A DNA stretch of 64,000 bases from Delphinus delphis (GCF_949987515.2 NC_082694.2:57782080-57846079), one strand, 5' to 3'; positions 11,495 to 24,054 are shown, counted from the stretch's first letter. Translations and numbers: made by a program. Notes: generated by a model not told the origin, from the sequence alone.

Positions 11495-12845
11495 TCAAAG
11501 TGGGTCTGCAGTTTTAAGAAAGCCTAGGCAGAAGGCCTGTAGGCCGGGCACTCTGCAACCTGCTCGCTGGGGTACAGACCTGATACCTGCTGAGGACCAG
11601 AGATAAAAGCCACACCAGTGGGTGGACTGAGTCACTCAGTGTTTGGATTTGTGACGCTTTCATCTGGGAATGCCACCAGAATTTAATAGTTTCACTTCCT
11701 TCCAGACATTTCAGTGCTTGATTGTAGAGTAGAAGAAAGTTACTTCAGAGTTCCATTAGCTAGTATGCTTCTGAGATAATAAAATATAACCTATTTTAGT
11801 AAAAATGAGTACAAATATTGATGATGTGATATTTTGTTAGAATCAAGGCAGATAGTCATGGAAGACCAGATCACAACTTCACCTATTAGGTAAGAGGCTA
11901 CATTTTAGATATCTTATACTAAAGTACGCCTCATGATATAATACTTCATTTGCCAATTTTTGCCCTGTTCCTAGCTCCAAACCTCATGTCTTTAATGACT
12001 GTTTGCAAGTATTCCTGCCCTTGGGATGTCTATAAGTGCAATAATTAGATGAGGTAATTTGTGCAGCCCTGCAAAACAAAGGGGGTGTTTAAACAGCTAG
12101 GAATCTGTGGAGAGACCACAGCAGAGAGAAAGATAGGATTGAAAGTCATCCAATGAGTCTGGAGAAGGAAATGACAGAAAACACACTGGCTGACAAGAAG
12201 GAAAGTCAGAAGAAGAATCAAATAGGGAATTTGGAAGTTTATCTCCATAAATGCTGAGGTTCACCTTACATAGAAAGGACAGGGAAAGCCAGCTCTCTAC
12301 CCTATGCTTGGAGTTTTAAGAGACTGAGCCAGGTCAGAAAATTACTAGCCATGGGACTATATTGAACTCATACAGCTTTGCCAATAGAGCTATCTCTTTC
12401 CATTAATCACACATTTATAATACATAATGAAAACTACAGCCTTACAAGGTTAGTGGTCAATTTCTCCATTAGGTGAAAGAGAAATAGTGATGGTCAATAG
12501 TAAAGTAGCCAAAACATTTACTAAGCTACAAATCTCTATAGATAACAACAACAAGCTCACTCTTGCCCTTAGATTGCTCACTTTCCAGGTTGAAAAGATC
12601 CTCTGGCTCCCAACTGGCCTAAGTAAATTGGCCTTAGTGCAGTCTTGTTAGACCTATAACATATAAAAATGTAATAAATCTGTAATATATTTGCCAAAAA
12701 TAGCACAAAGGAGGCAGTGGGAGCAAAGATGTATTGGGCTGATAAAGTGATTATAGGTGGTAAAGTAATAGTTGTAACAACGTACTGTTGGTTTTGGAAC
12801 ATTAATAATTATAATACCTATAACAAAACATATTACAAAAAGGAG
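11495..12845. other. Unique sequence
   Basis: No gene or repeat recognised. Confidence 0.45.
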
Positions 12846-12849
12846 GAAA

Positions 12850-14995
12850 AGGAATGAGCTATATAGGAGTAGTATTTCTCTGTATTGCTGTAATTAAGCT
12901 AGTTTAAATCTGAAACTGATTCTGATGAGTTAATATGTATATAGTAACTCTAGAGCAACCACTAAATAATAATTCAAAAACATAGTAAAAAATCATTAAA
13001 GGAATTAACATGTCACATTAAAAAATATTCACTTAGTGAAAAAGAAATCAGTAAAGTAGGAATAGAGGAACAAAAAAAAGACATGAGACATACAGAAAAT
13101 AAAAAGTACAATGAAACATGTATATTCAACTATATCAATAATATTAAATGTGAGTAGGTTAAACAATCCAATCAAAAGGCAGAGATTGTCAGACTGGATT
13201 AAAAGCAAGCAAATGAAAGACATGATCCAGTGACATGTCTACAGAAGATACACTTTAGATTCAAAGACACAAATGGATTGAAAGTTAAAGGATAGAAAAA
13301 TGATAGATCATGCAAATAGCAACCATAGGAAATACTAAGTTAGACAAAATAGATATTAAAATAGAACATGTTACTACAGATAAAAAGGGACATTTTATAA
13401 TGGAAAGAAGCCAATTCATCAGAAAGATACAACAATTGTAAACATAAATTGGCAAATGTTTAGCTAGCTTGACCAAGAAAAAAAGAGCCTCAAGACATTA
13501 AGAGGGGACATTATTACCAATCTTACAGAAATAAAAAATGATTAAAAGAAATATTGTGAACAATTGTATGCTAACAAATTGATAACTTAGATGAAATGAC
13601 AAGTTCCTCGAAAGACACAAACTACCTGAACTAATTTAGGAAGAAATAGACAATCTGAGTAAAATTATAGCGAGTGTAGAGATTGAATTAGTTTTCAAAA
13701 AACTACCCATAAAGAAAACAAAGACCCAGGTGACTTCATTTTCCATCTGAAAATGAAAGGAAGAAGACAATTCCATCCGCAATAGCATCAAAAAAATACC
13801 ATACTTAGACATAAATTTATCAAAAAGTGCAAAACATACTCTGAAAACTACAAAACGTTTTTGAAAGAAATTAAAGATGATCCAAAGAAATGGAAAGCAT
13901 CCCATGTTTACGTATCAGAAGATTGTACACTGTGAAGATGGCATTACTGCCTAAACCGATCTACAGATTCAACATAATTCCTATCAGAATTTCAGCTGAC
14001 TTCATTATAAAAATTGAAAATATGATTCTGAAATTCATACTGAATTGAAAGGAACCCAGAATACCCAAATAATTCTGGAAAAAAGAAGAACAAATAGGAG
14101 AATTCACACACCCTAATTTCAAAACTTACTACAAAATAATGTAATGAAGACAGTATGTTACTGGCAAAGGATAGACATATAGCTTAACAGGAATAAATTG
14201 AGACTCCAGAAATAAACCTATACATCTAAAGTCAACTGATAATCATCAAGGTTATCAAGACTATTCAATGAGAAGGAACAGTCTTTTCAACAAATAGTGC
14301 TGGGACAAATGGATATCAAGACACAAAAGAATGAAGTGCATTTCATAAAGAAAAGTTAGTTCAAACTAGATGGAATACCTACGTGTAAGAACTAAAGCTT
14401 TAAAACTCTTAGAAGAAAGCACAGGGACAAACCTGCATGACTTCTGACATGGCAAAGGATTCTTAGCTATGATAACAAATGTATGAGCAACAAAAGAAAA
14501 AATAAATAAATTGGATTTGATCAATATTTAAAACTTGTACTTCAAAGAGTGTCATCAAGAAAATGAAAAAACAATACACAGAATGCAAGAAAGTATTTGC
14601 AAATCATATATCTGCTAAGTGAATTGTATCTAGAATGTATAAAGGACATTTACAACTGAGTAATAAAAGGACAAATAACCCAATTAAAAAATGGGCAAAA
14701 AATCTAAAGAAAGAAAAAAGAAAGTAGATGAAAGAAAGCCAGTCACAAAAGACCACATATTACATGATTCCGTTCATATAAAAGTCCAGAATAGGGAGAT
14801 CCATAGAGACAGAACGTTGATTACTGGTTCCTTAGAGCTGGGGAGGATGGAAGGATAGGAATGAGACGAAAATGTTCTAATATTGATTGTGGTGATGGTT
14901 GCACATATCTGCGAATATACTAAAGACCACTGAATTGTATGTACACTTCAGTGAATGGTCTGGCATGTGAATTATATCTCAATAAAGGTGTTTTA
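12850..14995 (+). mobile_element. Decayed old L1 (L1M-type)
   Basis: Plus-strand L1 with ORF2-derived sequence. The EN region is near 13240-13340 (CACTTTAGATTCAAAGACAC). RT-proximal text is near 13930-14300 (AAGATGGCATTACTGCC; AATAGTGCTGGGACAAATGG). The 3' end is typical of old L1 (GTGATGGTTGCACATATCTG; ATTATATCTCAATAAAGG at 14970). Frames are destroyed by many stops and indels. There is an internal gap between the EN and RT parts. Confidence 0.82.
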
Positions 14996-15595
14996 AAGAA
15001 GATGTTCGGACACTGTGCTAACAGACAAAATTTAATTACTATGTCAGTGGTGATGCTGGGAGCAAGTCAAGCAAATCTATTTAGAAGAAAAATGACATTT
15101 GAGCTGGTTTTTCAAGGGTAAGAACTGTATTTAATCTCTTTTTCTCATTGCTAGTCTTGAAAGATAGAATGGGGTTTTTTGCTATTAATTTGCCTTGAAA
15201 GCCTTTGAAAACTTGCTGTGTGCCTTAAAAATCTTTAGTAAAAGATTCCCTCCATATGCTTAGACAAAAAAAAATACTTTAATCACCAAAAATTGAATAT
15301 CTGTGATCTTTTTAAAAATGACAATCCACACCTCCCTCTTTAATACTAATAATTTGTGTCGGACATCCACTCTAAATGATCTGTGCTAACACCGTGGCCT
15401 GCTCTATTAGGTAACTGGAAGCATCAGGTAATCTGCCCAGGTAAATCAAAACAATGTTGATATTTTTGGACGCTCTGTTTTTCTGTCTCCTTTGAGTTGA
15501 CAGTCTCTATCCAGATGGACAGTGGGCTATTTGAGATTTTTATACCTTGCCCAGCAAGGAGGACTGCCAGGCTAATGGTCACTCGTTGAGAGTTA
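14996..15595. other. Unique sequence
   Basis: Nothing recognised. Confidence 0.4.
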
Positions 15596-15712
15596 ACTGG
15601 CATTTATCCATTCTTCACTCATTTATCAATGCATTTAGTTTTTCAACAAGCTTGTGAAGGTTACTATACAACAGACGCTGTGATGTGTGTTGGGAATACA
15701 AAAGCAACATTT

Positions 15713-16398
15713 TGCTTTTGACTGGCTTCTTTCAACTAGCGTGTTTCCAGAGTTCATGCATTTGTAGCATGAATCAATACTTCATTCCTCTTTCTGGCTG
15801 AATGATATTCCACTGTATAGATATACCCTATGCTGTTTATTCATTCATCTGTTAACGAACACCTCAATGGTTTACAACTTTTGGCTATAATGAATGATGC
15901 TGCTGTAAATATTTGTGTACAAGCTTTTGTATGGACATTTGTTTTCATTCCTCTTGGGTATGTACTCGGGAATGGAATTGCTGGGAATTCTATGCTTCAT
16001 CATTTGAGGAACTGCCAGATTGTGTTCTGAGGCAGTTGCACCATTTTATATTCTCACCAGCAGTGTAGGAGGGTTCAATTTCTCCACATGCATGTTATCT
16101 TTTTTGCTATCTGACTTTTTTTTTTTTGCGGTTCGCGGGCCTCTCACTGTTGTGGCCTCTCCTGTTGCGGAGCACAGGCTCCGGACGTGCAGGCTCAGCG
16201 GCCATGGCTCACGGGCCCAGCCGCTCCACGGCATGTGGGATCTTCCCGGACTGGGGCACGAACCCGTGTCCCCTGCATCGGCAGGCGGACTCTCAACCAC
16301 TGCACCACCAGGGAAGCCCTATCTGACTTTTTTATTCTAGCTATCCTAGTGTTTGTGGAGTGGTATCTCTTTGTGGTTTCAGTTTGCATTCCCTAATG
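15713..16398 (-). mobile_element. L1 3' fragment inserted in L2
   Basis: Minus-strand L1 sequence (GAATGATATTCCACTGTAT; TTCCTCTTGGGTATGTACTC; CTCACCAGCAGTGTAGGAG) flanked by AGCAACAT on both sides, inside the L2. It is itself split by a SINE at 16122-16319. Confidence 0.8.
16122..16319 (-). mobile_element. CHR-type SINE, nested in L1
   Basis: Full-length minus-strand copy. Target-site duplication TATCTGACTTTTTT at 16108-16121 and 16320-16333. It is the innermost layer of the L2/L1/SINE nest. Confidence 0.95.
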
Positions 16399-16620
16399 AC
16401 AGCAACATGATTTCCCTGTCCTCCAGGAGTTCACAGTCTAATAGCCAAGAGTGGAGAGGTTGGAAAAACCTACAATATGCCATATGTGCTTTAGAATACC
16501 TGGCGGTGAGGTCTGGAAAGACTTCAGAAAGGAAGAGACACTGAGCTGAATCTTAGAAGCCTGAAGGTATGTTCTTCAGGCAGACGAAGGTGGAGTGTAT
16601 GCATGTGTACATACCCTTGG

Positions 16621-17220
16621 GGGAAGGTGCAGAACTTTCCGATGAAAGGAACATCTTGTGTAAAGTATCCCATAGTGAAAGAGTGTGCCCAGATGCACTA
16701 TGCTATATCCTTCTCCATGGCGTTAGACAAACTGATGTCAATACGTTAAATCCTGACTTTCTCATTTACAAGTTTCACGGAGACTAATTTAGCCTCTTTC
16801 ATTGGAAGCATGATAGGCCTTGAACCTCCTTAACAAGAGATCTTTTCCTTATACACACACCCCAAGGCATCCTCCAGAGTTGAGGAAGATCTCCCTGGCC
16901 TAGAGTACTGATTATCCAAGCTAAGACAGGAAGCTGGGCCACTTCCACAGCCACCCTCACCGAGAACATGCCAACTCAGTTTGGCCAACCCAAAATGGGC
17001 AAACACGTTTTGGAATATACAAGCTTCTCATACCTTGGATGTTCCTAAGAATTCCCGAGGTTTTAAGTTAAGCCAGTCAAACTGTCTGCAAATTCTTTGA
17101 ACAGAAAGGAGAGTCCCGCGCCCTGTTACACGTAGTCACTGTGGGTCCTAATGTATCAACCACCCTGCTAATTAACTAAAGAATGCTTTACATTGATATC
17201 ATCCATTCCAGTGTGGGAAG
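16621..17220. other. Unique sequence
   Basis: Nothing recognised. Confidence 0.4.
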
Positions 17221-17224
17221 CTAT

Positions 17225-17420
17225 CCCACACACATTAATTCATAGGATAATTCTAGGGTAAGAAGGTCAAGGGTTCGCTTGAGGAATGAGCAGATGAAGA
17301 AACAGAACTGTGATGTGACCAATGTCATGCAGCTCGTAAGTAACAGAGCGAGGACCAGAGCATGGTCTTTTCATTCATGTCCTGAGTTCATCATCCAGAA
17401 TCCACTCTTTTGTATTCATT
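17225..17420 (-). mobile_element. MIR fragment
   Basis: Reverse MIR order: GATGAAGAAACAGAACTG, ATGTGACCAATGTCATGCAG, AAGTAACAGAGCGAGGACC. Diverged. Confidence 0.6.
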
Positions 17421-17682
17421 ATGGTTTTATTTTTCTCTTCTGTTAAGAAGTCTGAGGTGGGCAGATCAAGACCACTACAGCAACTCAAGATTGCTGGCAA
17501 GAACTGAAATTCTTTCGTCTGTCTGGTCTACCTTCCTTGCTTTGCAGGCCTTTGTCCTCCTGCTTGTCCCCTCCTGGTCATCAAACAGCAGCTGCAATTT
17601 CAGGCTTTGAGTTTGCTCTCTCAGAAGGAACTAGGCGGAAGGGGTAAAAGGACAAGACGGGTAAAAGCTGAACCTGTCCCCC

Positions 17683-17890
17683 TTTTTTTTTTTTTTTTGC
17701 GGTACGCGGGCCTCTCACTGTTGTGGCCTCTCCCATTGCGGAGCAGAGGCTCCGGACGCACAGGCTCAGCGGCCATGGCTCACGGGCCCAGCCGCTCCAC
17801 GGCATGTGGGATCTTCCCGGACCGGGCCACGAACCCGCGTCCCCTACATCGGCAGGCGGACTCCCAACCACTGCGCCACCCGGGAAGCCC
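17683..17890 (-). mobile_element. CHR-type SINE
   Basis: Full-length minus-strand copy with a T run of about 16. Target-site duplication CTGAACCTGTCCC at 17668-17680 and 17891-17903. Confidence 0.96.
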
Positions 17891-17903
17891 CTGAACCTGT
17901 CCC

Positions 17904-19549
17904 TTTTTAACAAATAAATAAAAGCTTTCCTGAAGTCACGCCCAGGGGCCTCCCGTTTACACCTGCTTCGCCAGAATGGTGTTACACGGTCATCCCTAGC
18001 TGCAAGGGACAAGGAGAAAAAAGAGTTTTGCTTTTGCACTTCTATAGTAGAAAAAGGCAAGGAAGGGAGGGTATTGAATGACTCCTGGGTAAGGTCACCT
18101 TCTACCAAGCCCATCACTGAGCTACGTTTAGTCAGCTTTTTAAATATCATATCTCAATTTTCACTAGATATAAATATTATTATTATATAGAGTATATAAT
18201 AATATAAAGGGAATAGATTATTATGCAGATAATGTATAATATATTATACATAAAATGTATATATAAATATTTATATAAATACATAAATATAGTATTTGCA
18301 TATATAAAAATTGCTGGGAGGGAGGCAGGGAGAGGTTGGAATAACAGAATATTTTTAATAAAAAACAATGTTGCCTCCTATTGTTCTGGCCTTAGTGCTG
18401 TTGCACAGAGATTACTAAAACCTAGGAGTTTTCTAACTTGTCATAAATATATCTGTTTTGTATCCTTCTCTCTTTTTTCTTCTATAGAAATGTTAAAACC
18501 TACACAAAGTAGAGAAGGTAATATAATGACCTCTCTATTCACAGGTTGATAGGTGTACCTATAGACTACCTGCAAAAATGATCATTTTGTTAACCTTGTT
18601 TTGTCCGTCCCTCCCTTTTTCCTCTGGAATATTTTAAGCAAATTAGCTCCATTTCAATATACCAAAATGAATTTTGCCTGTATGCCTCAAATTTCTTTTT
18701 TCTTCTTTTTTTCTAACAAGAGATTCCACAAGAGTTTTAACATGATTTTGAAAAAGTTAACCAGTGGGAAATGTTATTTGAAAGATCTCTCTCTCTCTCC
18801 ATATTTTGACCTCTTATTACACGAGTAACAACAAATTGAAAAAAAAGAGAGAGAGAGAACTTTAAAACCGGAAAAGCTAGATTTCAAAAGAACTGGGACT
18901 TCCTAGGGGAGTACGTCTCACCTCTCTACTAGACAGAGCAGGACCTATCCCCCTCCACACCCATCCCACCACTTAAAATGTAGGTCACAGCTATGTGTCA
19001 GTTAAAGTACTACTGACAGTTAACAAATGTAGTAATTAGTATTCCATTCAGGTTTACATTCTTTAACATTAAAGAAAAAAAGTTTCCTGAATCTCAAACC
19101 ATATGCTAGATGGTCGCTTAGTAGGAACTGTCCCAATTATCCTAAGTGAGAAGCTGTTCAAATACGAACCTGGCCCTTCCTCCTCTCTTAGAGATTTTGA
19201 TTACTTTGACCAGGTGCTACTGCCTTATCCTTTAAGACAAACAACCCAGAGTATTAACAACTATTCCCAGTTAAAGAAATACCTTGTGTATTTATTCATC
19301 CCTATACAATGTTATCCATTGTTCAGTCATTCATTCATTCATTCCCTAATATTTTTCAGGTCTCACTTATATATCTTATCACTAAAATCTTTAAGGATGA
19401 AAACCCTAGTAAGGAACTGTAATCATATCTGTTTTCACAGAGCTCAGGAAACCCATCTCCTAAAAGCTCTATGTGGGAATCAGGTAAAAACTGGTTGTTC
19501 TCTAAATGTCTGGAGAGCAAAAATGACAATCTGAACGTGTATTTGCGAA
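17904..19549. other. Unique sequence with an AT-rich tract
   Basis: An AT-rich, partly palindromic tract lies at 18165-18310 (TATA/ATAA repeats). Faint L2-like text near 19330-19360. A 143-codon frame at 19103-19534 has no recognisable domain and biased composition, so it is not called. Confidence 0.4.
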
Positions 19550-20560
19550 AAGGCATAGTGGCAGGATGGAGGGGCGGGACATGGGCCTGGCTGGAAGGAT
19601 CTCTATATGTGTATTTTTATCAGCCATGTGTTGGATGAAGCGGAGTGCTGCCAGATAGCTTCTTTTCGACAGCTTGGAGTTACTGTTGGGAACAGATCCA
19701 TGTATGGAAGCGAAAGCCGAAAGGCACAGATAAGCAGAGATCCAGCTATGCAAACCATGTTTAGAGACACTTAAAGGACAAGCATCCCGGGTCCTTTCTT
19801 TCTGGTAAATTTGGAGAAACCATCACCCCGGGTCTTTTTTCACATCCAGCCCATGCGGACTGATCAGCCCGGCTCCACAGAGGTAGGTGCAGGGCTTTTG
19901 TGATGAAACGTTATCTAAAAGATCATTCGTGAATATTCCCTCCCAAGCTCTTGATGTCCCTTAAGGGAAGCTGCCAGATAATATTTTGGGGAAAAAAAAG
20001 AAAGATTTGGGTTGGGGCTGGTGACTAAGAGGTATTTAACAGCCCTGCCTTCGCAAGACAGGGCAGCTTGTTTACAGAGGGAGAGTGGCAGCATGGAATT
20101 GCTCCCAAATAGAATTGCTTTGTCCGGGGTCACTTACTGTTCGGATTTCTGGGGCTACGAATCTCCCTCAATATTGCCAGCACCTTTGAAATGGGCCCCA
20201 GCTTCTCGTGGGTTCTGATGCAGTGTATTTTAGGGGAGGGAGGGAGGATTTGCCCTTTACCTTGCTTATGCGTCCAAATCCAGCATAAACTTAACATGTG
20301 CGGCTAGTTCTTCCTTAGACCTAGGAAGAGCTGCTTGTAAACGACGTTATTATTTTTGGCAGCTGAAGTCATTTTTGCAGTGTTTCTCAGCAGATCGGAG
20401 GTTGATTACATCCTGTTCAAAGATTCTTGGGTTGTTTTCACAAACATGGGGTCTTGCGCAAGTTGAAATTGCTGAAACCAGCTTTAAGCACTAGACTTTT
20501 CTCAGTACCTTCGACATTTTCTTTCTTTTTGGCTAATGACTGAAAACTATGGAGCTTGAG
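19550..20560. other. Non-repetitive block, possible conserved element
   Basis: About 1 kb with no recognisable repeat and even base composition, in contrast to its neighbours. It holds a perfect C/EBP-type palindrome TTGCGCAA at 20454-20461, a TCF/LEF-like TTCAAAG at 20417-20423 and an octamer-like ATGCAAA at 19748-19754. A GT donor-like site (CAGAGGTAGGT) lies near 19877. These are short motifs that occur by chance; conservation has not been tested. Confidence 0.25.
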
Positions 20561-21478
20561 GGGAAAGCTATATGACTATAGTTTTGCCATTGGTAATGTT
20601 CGGGGAACGGTAGATAGTCGCAGAATCACAAAAGCTAGATGTCTCGGGGTCCAAAGTAAAAACATGGCTTTGAAGACAAGAACAATATCAGAATCGCTAT
20701 GACTCTAGTCTAGTTTCCAGGATACTGGTTGACCCAGCCAAAACATATCCGTTACATGTTGAAATGCTATTCCAGCTAATTACCAAATTGTAATCATTAG
20801 ATCATTAAGCAGTTCTTTTAAAATTGTTAGCAAAACCTGTGAACCTCTGCAAAACACAGAAGTCGGGGGGAAAATTGCAGGTCATATCTATAAAATGTGT
20901 GTGTGTTTTCAAGATTGAACTAAAAGAATTTTTACACAAGATAATGGAATTTAAATTCAAAATTTCTCTTGCTGAGAATATTGTGTCTGTATTTCAAGGA
21001 AGATTTGAACCAACTCTTAAGTTTTTTAATCTTAAGATAGAATGTGAGAGAAAAAAAAAGAAAGAAAAATTGAATATAATTTTTTCCTTCTCTGATGACA
21101 AAACATGACATGGAAAATGATTAATAAACAAGTGTAAAAAAATAATAAAACAGCTTGTAATACTGACCAAGGAGATGTTCTTTGGATAAATTAGATAGTT
21201 GGGAAAAGGATACAGGTGAAGTGACTTTAGTTATGTAGTGGTTTTTTTCAAGTTGTGGACGTTCTCTAATACCAAAAAAAGTGGCAGGGAAAGAGAAAAC
21301 ATGGTTCTATTTCAGTAAGAATACATTATCATCACTAAAATATTATTATTATAAATTTTCATCAAATTACTCCTGTTCATGTCTCGCCTATTTAAACTGA
21401 CAGCATGTTAAATTAACAACACATTCAAATTAACCCTTTCCACATCTCTAAAATAGGCTATTTTACTTCATTTAAAAA
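20561..21478. other. Unique sequence
   Basis: Nothing recognised. A lysine-rich 94-codon frame at 20824-21108 looks like a chance AT-rich ORF. Confidence 0.4.
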
Positions 21479-21480
21479 TA

Positions 21481-21550
21481 TTGGCTTGGCCCAAAAGTTC
21501 GTTCGGGTTTTTCCGTAAGCTGTTACGAGCAAACTTTTTGGCCAAGCCAA
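21481..21550. mobile_element. Mariner-type MITE
   Basis: A 70-bp near-palindrome flanked by TA on both sides (21479-21480 and 21551-21552). Terminal inverted repeats begin TTGGCTTGGCCCAAAAG and end CTTTTTGGCCAAGCCAA. This fits Tc1/mariner target choice and the ruminant/cetacean mariner ends. It has no transposase, so it is non-autonomous; it would fold as one hairpin in RNA. Confidence 0.9.
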
Positions 21551-21571
21551 TACTAATATTCTGTATCTGCA

Positions 21572-21596
21572 GGAGAGAGAGAGAGGGAGAGAGAAT
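21572..21596 (+). repeat. (GA)n simple repeat
   Basis: GGAGAGAGAGAGAGGGAGAGAG just beside the MITE. Confidence 0.85.
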
Positions 21597-22357
21597 AAAC
21601 TATGCCGTCTTTTTTTAAACTAACAGAGCTAACTAAGCTGTCATAACTTTAGCTAAAGTGGAACAGGCCTACAAAAGGATGGTTTTAAAATACTTAAACA
21701 CTACATACCAGCCGGCTTTCCAAAAGGAACAGTACCAGCACAGCAGGAGTTTTGTCAATTTTCAATATGTAAAATATGTAAAAGGTTATTCTAAATTATG
21801 TCACTAGTATTTGTGATAAGATGCAATACGTATATGACATCATCTACTGTTTTCTCATTTGCTTATTGCCAAGTACATTTCAAGGGTGCACTTCTTATGA
21901 GAAATGTCTGTTCCTGTTCCTGTTTTTCTTCAGCAAACAAATTTAAGAAGTGTAATATAAGTAATAAAGAATGACTTATTGCTATTTTATATATATAGTA
22001 TGTCATCTATGGAAAAAAAATTGACCATCAACTACTAATGACTTATGACTTCTTAAGCATTCGGTGATGACTGTATGTGTTAGAAAATCTTGAGATCGTA
22101 TTTTGAGAAGAGAATTGGAAGTGTTGATAGACTTTTGTGGAAAAAAAAATGACATGAATGCTCTATGCTATAGTTAGCTGATGTAGAAGTAAATTTACAG
22201 TGGCCAACGATAACAGGAAAGTTGAAATTTGTCCTAAGAGCATAGAGCACAGATATGAGGATTCTGTCTGTGAAGGGCCAGGGTGGATAGTTCCTGGGCC
22301 TGGTTGATGGTGCTGCAATGAGTAGGGGGAACAGACTTTTTAGGGGCTTTGATGGCA
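21597..22357. other. Unique sequence
   Basis: Nothing recognised. Confidence 0.4.
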
Positions 22358-22433
22358 AACAATATCCCTGAAAATGTTGGGGGAGAATTTGTATGAACAA
22401 TATCCCTGAAACTGTTGGGGGAGAATTTGTATG
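22358..22433 (+). repeat. 38-bp tandem duplication
   Basis: Two adjacent copies (22358-22395 and 22396-22433) starting AACAATATCCCTGAAA and ending GAATTTGTATG, with a single difference (AAAAT versus AAACT). Confidence 0.95.
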
Positions 22434-22649
22434 CTTTTCCAAAGGCATGGAAAATTGTGATCCAGAGGAAAGGTCATTAAGTTTCAAGGAAATGATAACA
22501 ATGGTTACTCTAAAAAAAAAAATTCCCTTGCAAACTTCAAATAAAATATAATTTTCTCCAGTGATTAAAAATTGAGTGGTCCCAGACAAACCACTGAATA
22601 TTTCAAGATTTTTTTAAATGACGTTAAGCATGAGACTAGGAGATGGTTC

Positions 22650-22760
22650 TGGTGAGGAGTTAAAAGGCCTGAGAGGCTGTATAGTTTCTCCAAGGTCAAT
22701 CAATGGAAAGTGAAGAGATCCAGCTCACCTGATCAGAACCCATCTGCCCATACTGCTCCT
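22650..22760 (-). mobile_element. MIR fragment
   Basis: Reverse MIR-like order (TTTCTCCAAGGTCAATCAAT, then GATCAGAACCCATCTG). Weak. Confidence 0.4.
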
Positions 22761-22944
22761 CTTTCATTACTTAAAATTACACTTCCATTTCAATTGTCCT
22801 GGTGAGATATTAGAAGAAAACTCCATGGCAGAGAATTGTTAAAGTAGTTTTCAGGTATATCAAGTAATGAAAGGGGAACAAATTTCCATGGCACTTAGCT
22901 GAGGAGAAAATGGCCTTTCCTATTTCATCAGCGTCTTCCCATGA

Positions 22945-23095
22945 GATGATCCATGGTTCTCAACACTTTAAAATCACTTGGTGGGGGTGATGTCCCCCTG
23001 ATCAACTAAATATGCTCATGGGGTCCAGGTAAAGGTAGTTTATTTTTTTAATCTATCCCATGAAATCCTAATGTGCAACCAACATTGAGAAGCCC
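22945..23095 (+). mobile_element. hAT non-autonomous DNA element (MER5-like)
   Basis: Begins GGTTCTCAACACTTTAAAATC and ends AACATTGAGAAGCC, matching the inverted termini of MER5-type hAT elements. Diverged. Confidence 0.55.
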
Positions 23096-23125
23096 TTTCT
23101 TTCTGCAGTAAAAAAGTGGTAACCT

Positions 23126-23326
23126 GGGCTTCCCTGGTGGCGCAGTGGTTGAGAGTCCGCCTGCCGTTGCAGGGGACGCGGGTTCGTGCCCTGGTCCGGG
23201 AAGATCCCACATGCCGCGGAGCGGCTGGGCCCGCTGAGCCTGCGCGTCCGGAGCCTGTGCTCCGCAACGGGAGAGGCCACAGCAGTGAGAGGCCCGCGTA
23301 CCGTAAAAAAAAAAAAAAAAAAAAAA
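23126..23326 (+). mobile_element. CHR-type SINE with small internal deletion
   Basis: Target-site duplication AAAAAAGTGGTAACC at 23110-23124 and 23327-23341, plus a long A tail. The body reads GGGCCCGCTGAGCC, lacking about 12 bases around the usual GTGAGCCATGGC. Confidence 0.95.
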
Positions 23327-23341
23327 AAAAAAGTGGTAACC

Positions 23342-24050
23342 AGTCCAATTTATTTCATCGGGGGGCGGCGGGAGGTTAACAGAACCCACAGATGAAGATA
23401 AAAAAGTGTAATCTTTCCAAGAAAGAGGACTTTTCTGGAAGTTTGATTGATGTAATCTTCACTGACAGGGCGTTCCTATTTAAAAGTTTCAACGTATTTA
23501 AAAAGAAGTTTTCTCTACAATAAAGTACTGATACAGATCTATTTGATATCTCTCATGCTCCCTAGGCTGAAACCTATGTGAATGCTGACCACAATTATTG
23601 AAAGGTAAAAATATATATACGTATATGTGACATTATGTTTCTTAACTATAGCTGCTAAATGAAGTTTCATATTGTTTTAGCAAATTATCAAATAGTCATC
23701 TTGAAAGGGCCTATTAAGTTTGGATAGCAACAGTTTTCTAAGGATTAGGCAAATCATTCTCTTTTTTGCCTTTTGCCTTTCTAAATGTCAAGAACTTTGG
23801 AGAGAGGGTGTGTGATTTTACTCAGAAGATATATTAATTTATCACATATCAATACATATGAATAAGAAACTAACACTAGCCACAATACCAAGAGGCAATG
23901 AAGGGCTACAAAAGACTCCTTTCCTTTAAGTAGGAACTGAAGGCTGGGCTCTCTGAGGCCTGCAGAAATGATTCTGGGTTGAATGCAAGTAGAGATAAAA
24001 TAAATAACTCCTCTAGATTCCAACTCAGGGTAAAGAGGACTCTTCGAGAA
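23342..24050. other. Unique sequence
   Basis: Nothing recognised. Confidence 0.4.
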
Positions 24051-24054
24051 AGTG

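Larger units (their letters stand above)
15596..16620 (-). mobile_element. L2 fragment interrupted by an L1
   Basis: L2 reverse sequence at about 15596-15712 (CATTTATCCATTC ... GGGAATACAAAAGCAACAT) resumes at about 16399 (AGCAACATGATTTCCCTGTC; GAGTTCACAGTCTAATAG) and goes on to about 16620. The intervening 0.69 kb is a later L1 insertion. Confidence 0.72.

Noticed and set aside
19103..19534. 143-codon ORF
   Set aside because: No domain, biased composition and L2-like sequence within it.
19870..19890. Splice donor-like CAGAGGTAGGT as the end of an exon
   Set aside because: No supported coding frame or acceptor found nearby; short motif only.
22080..22589. 169-codon ORF on the minus strand
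   Set aside because: Runs through the 38-bp tandem duplication and AT-rich DNA, with no recognisable domain; likely chance.
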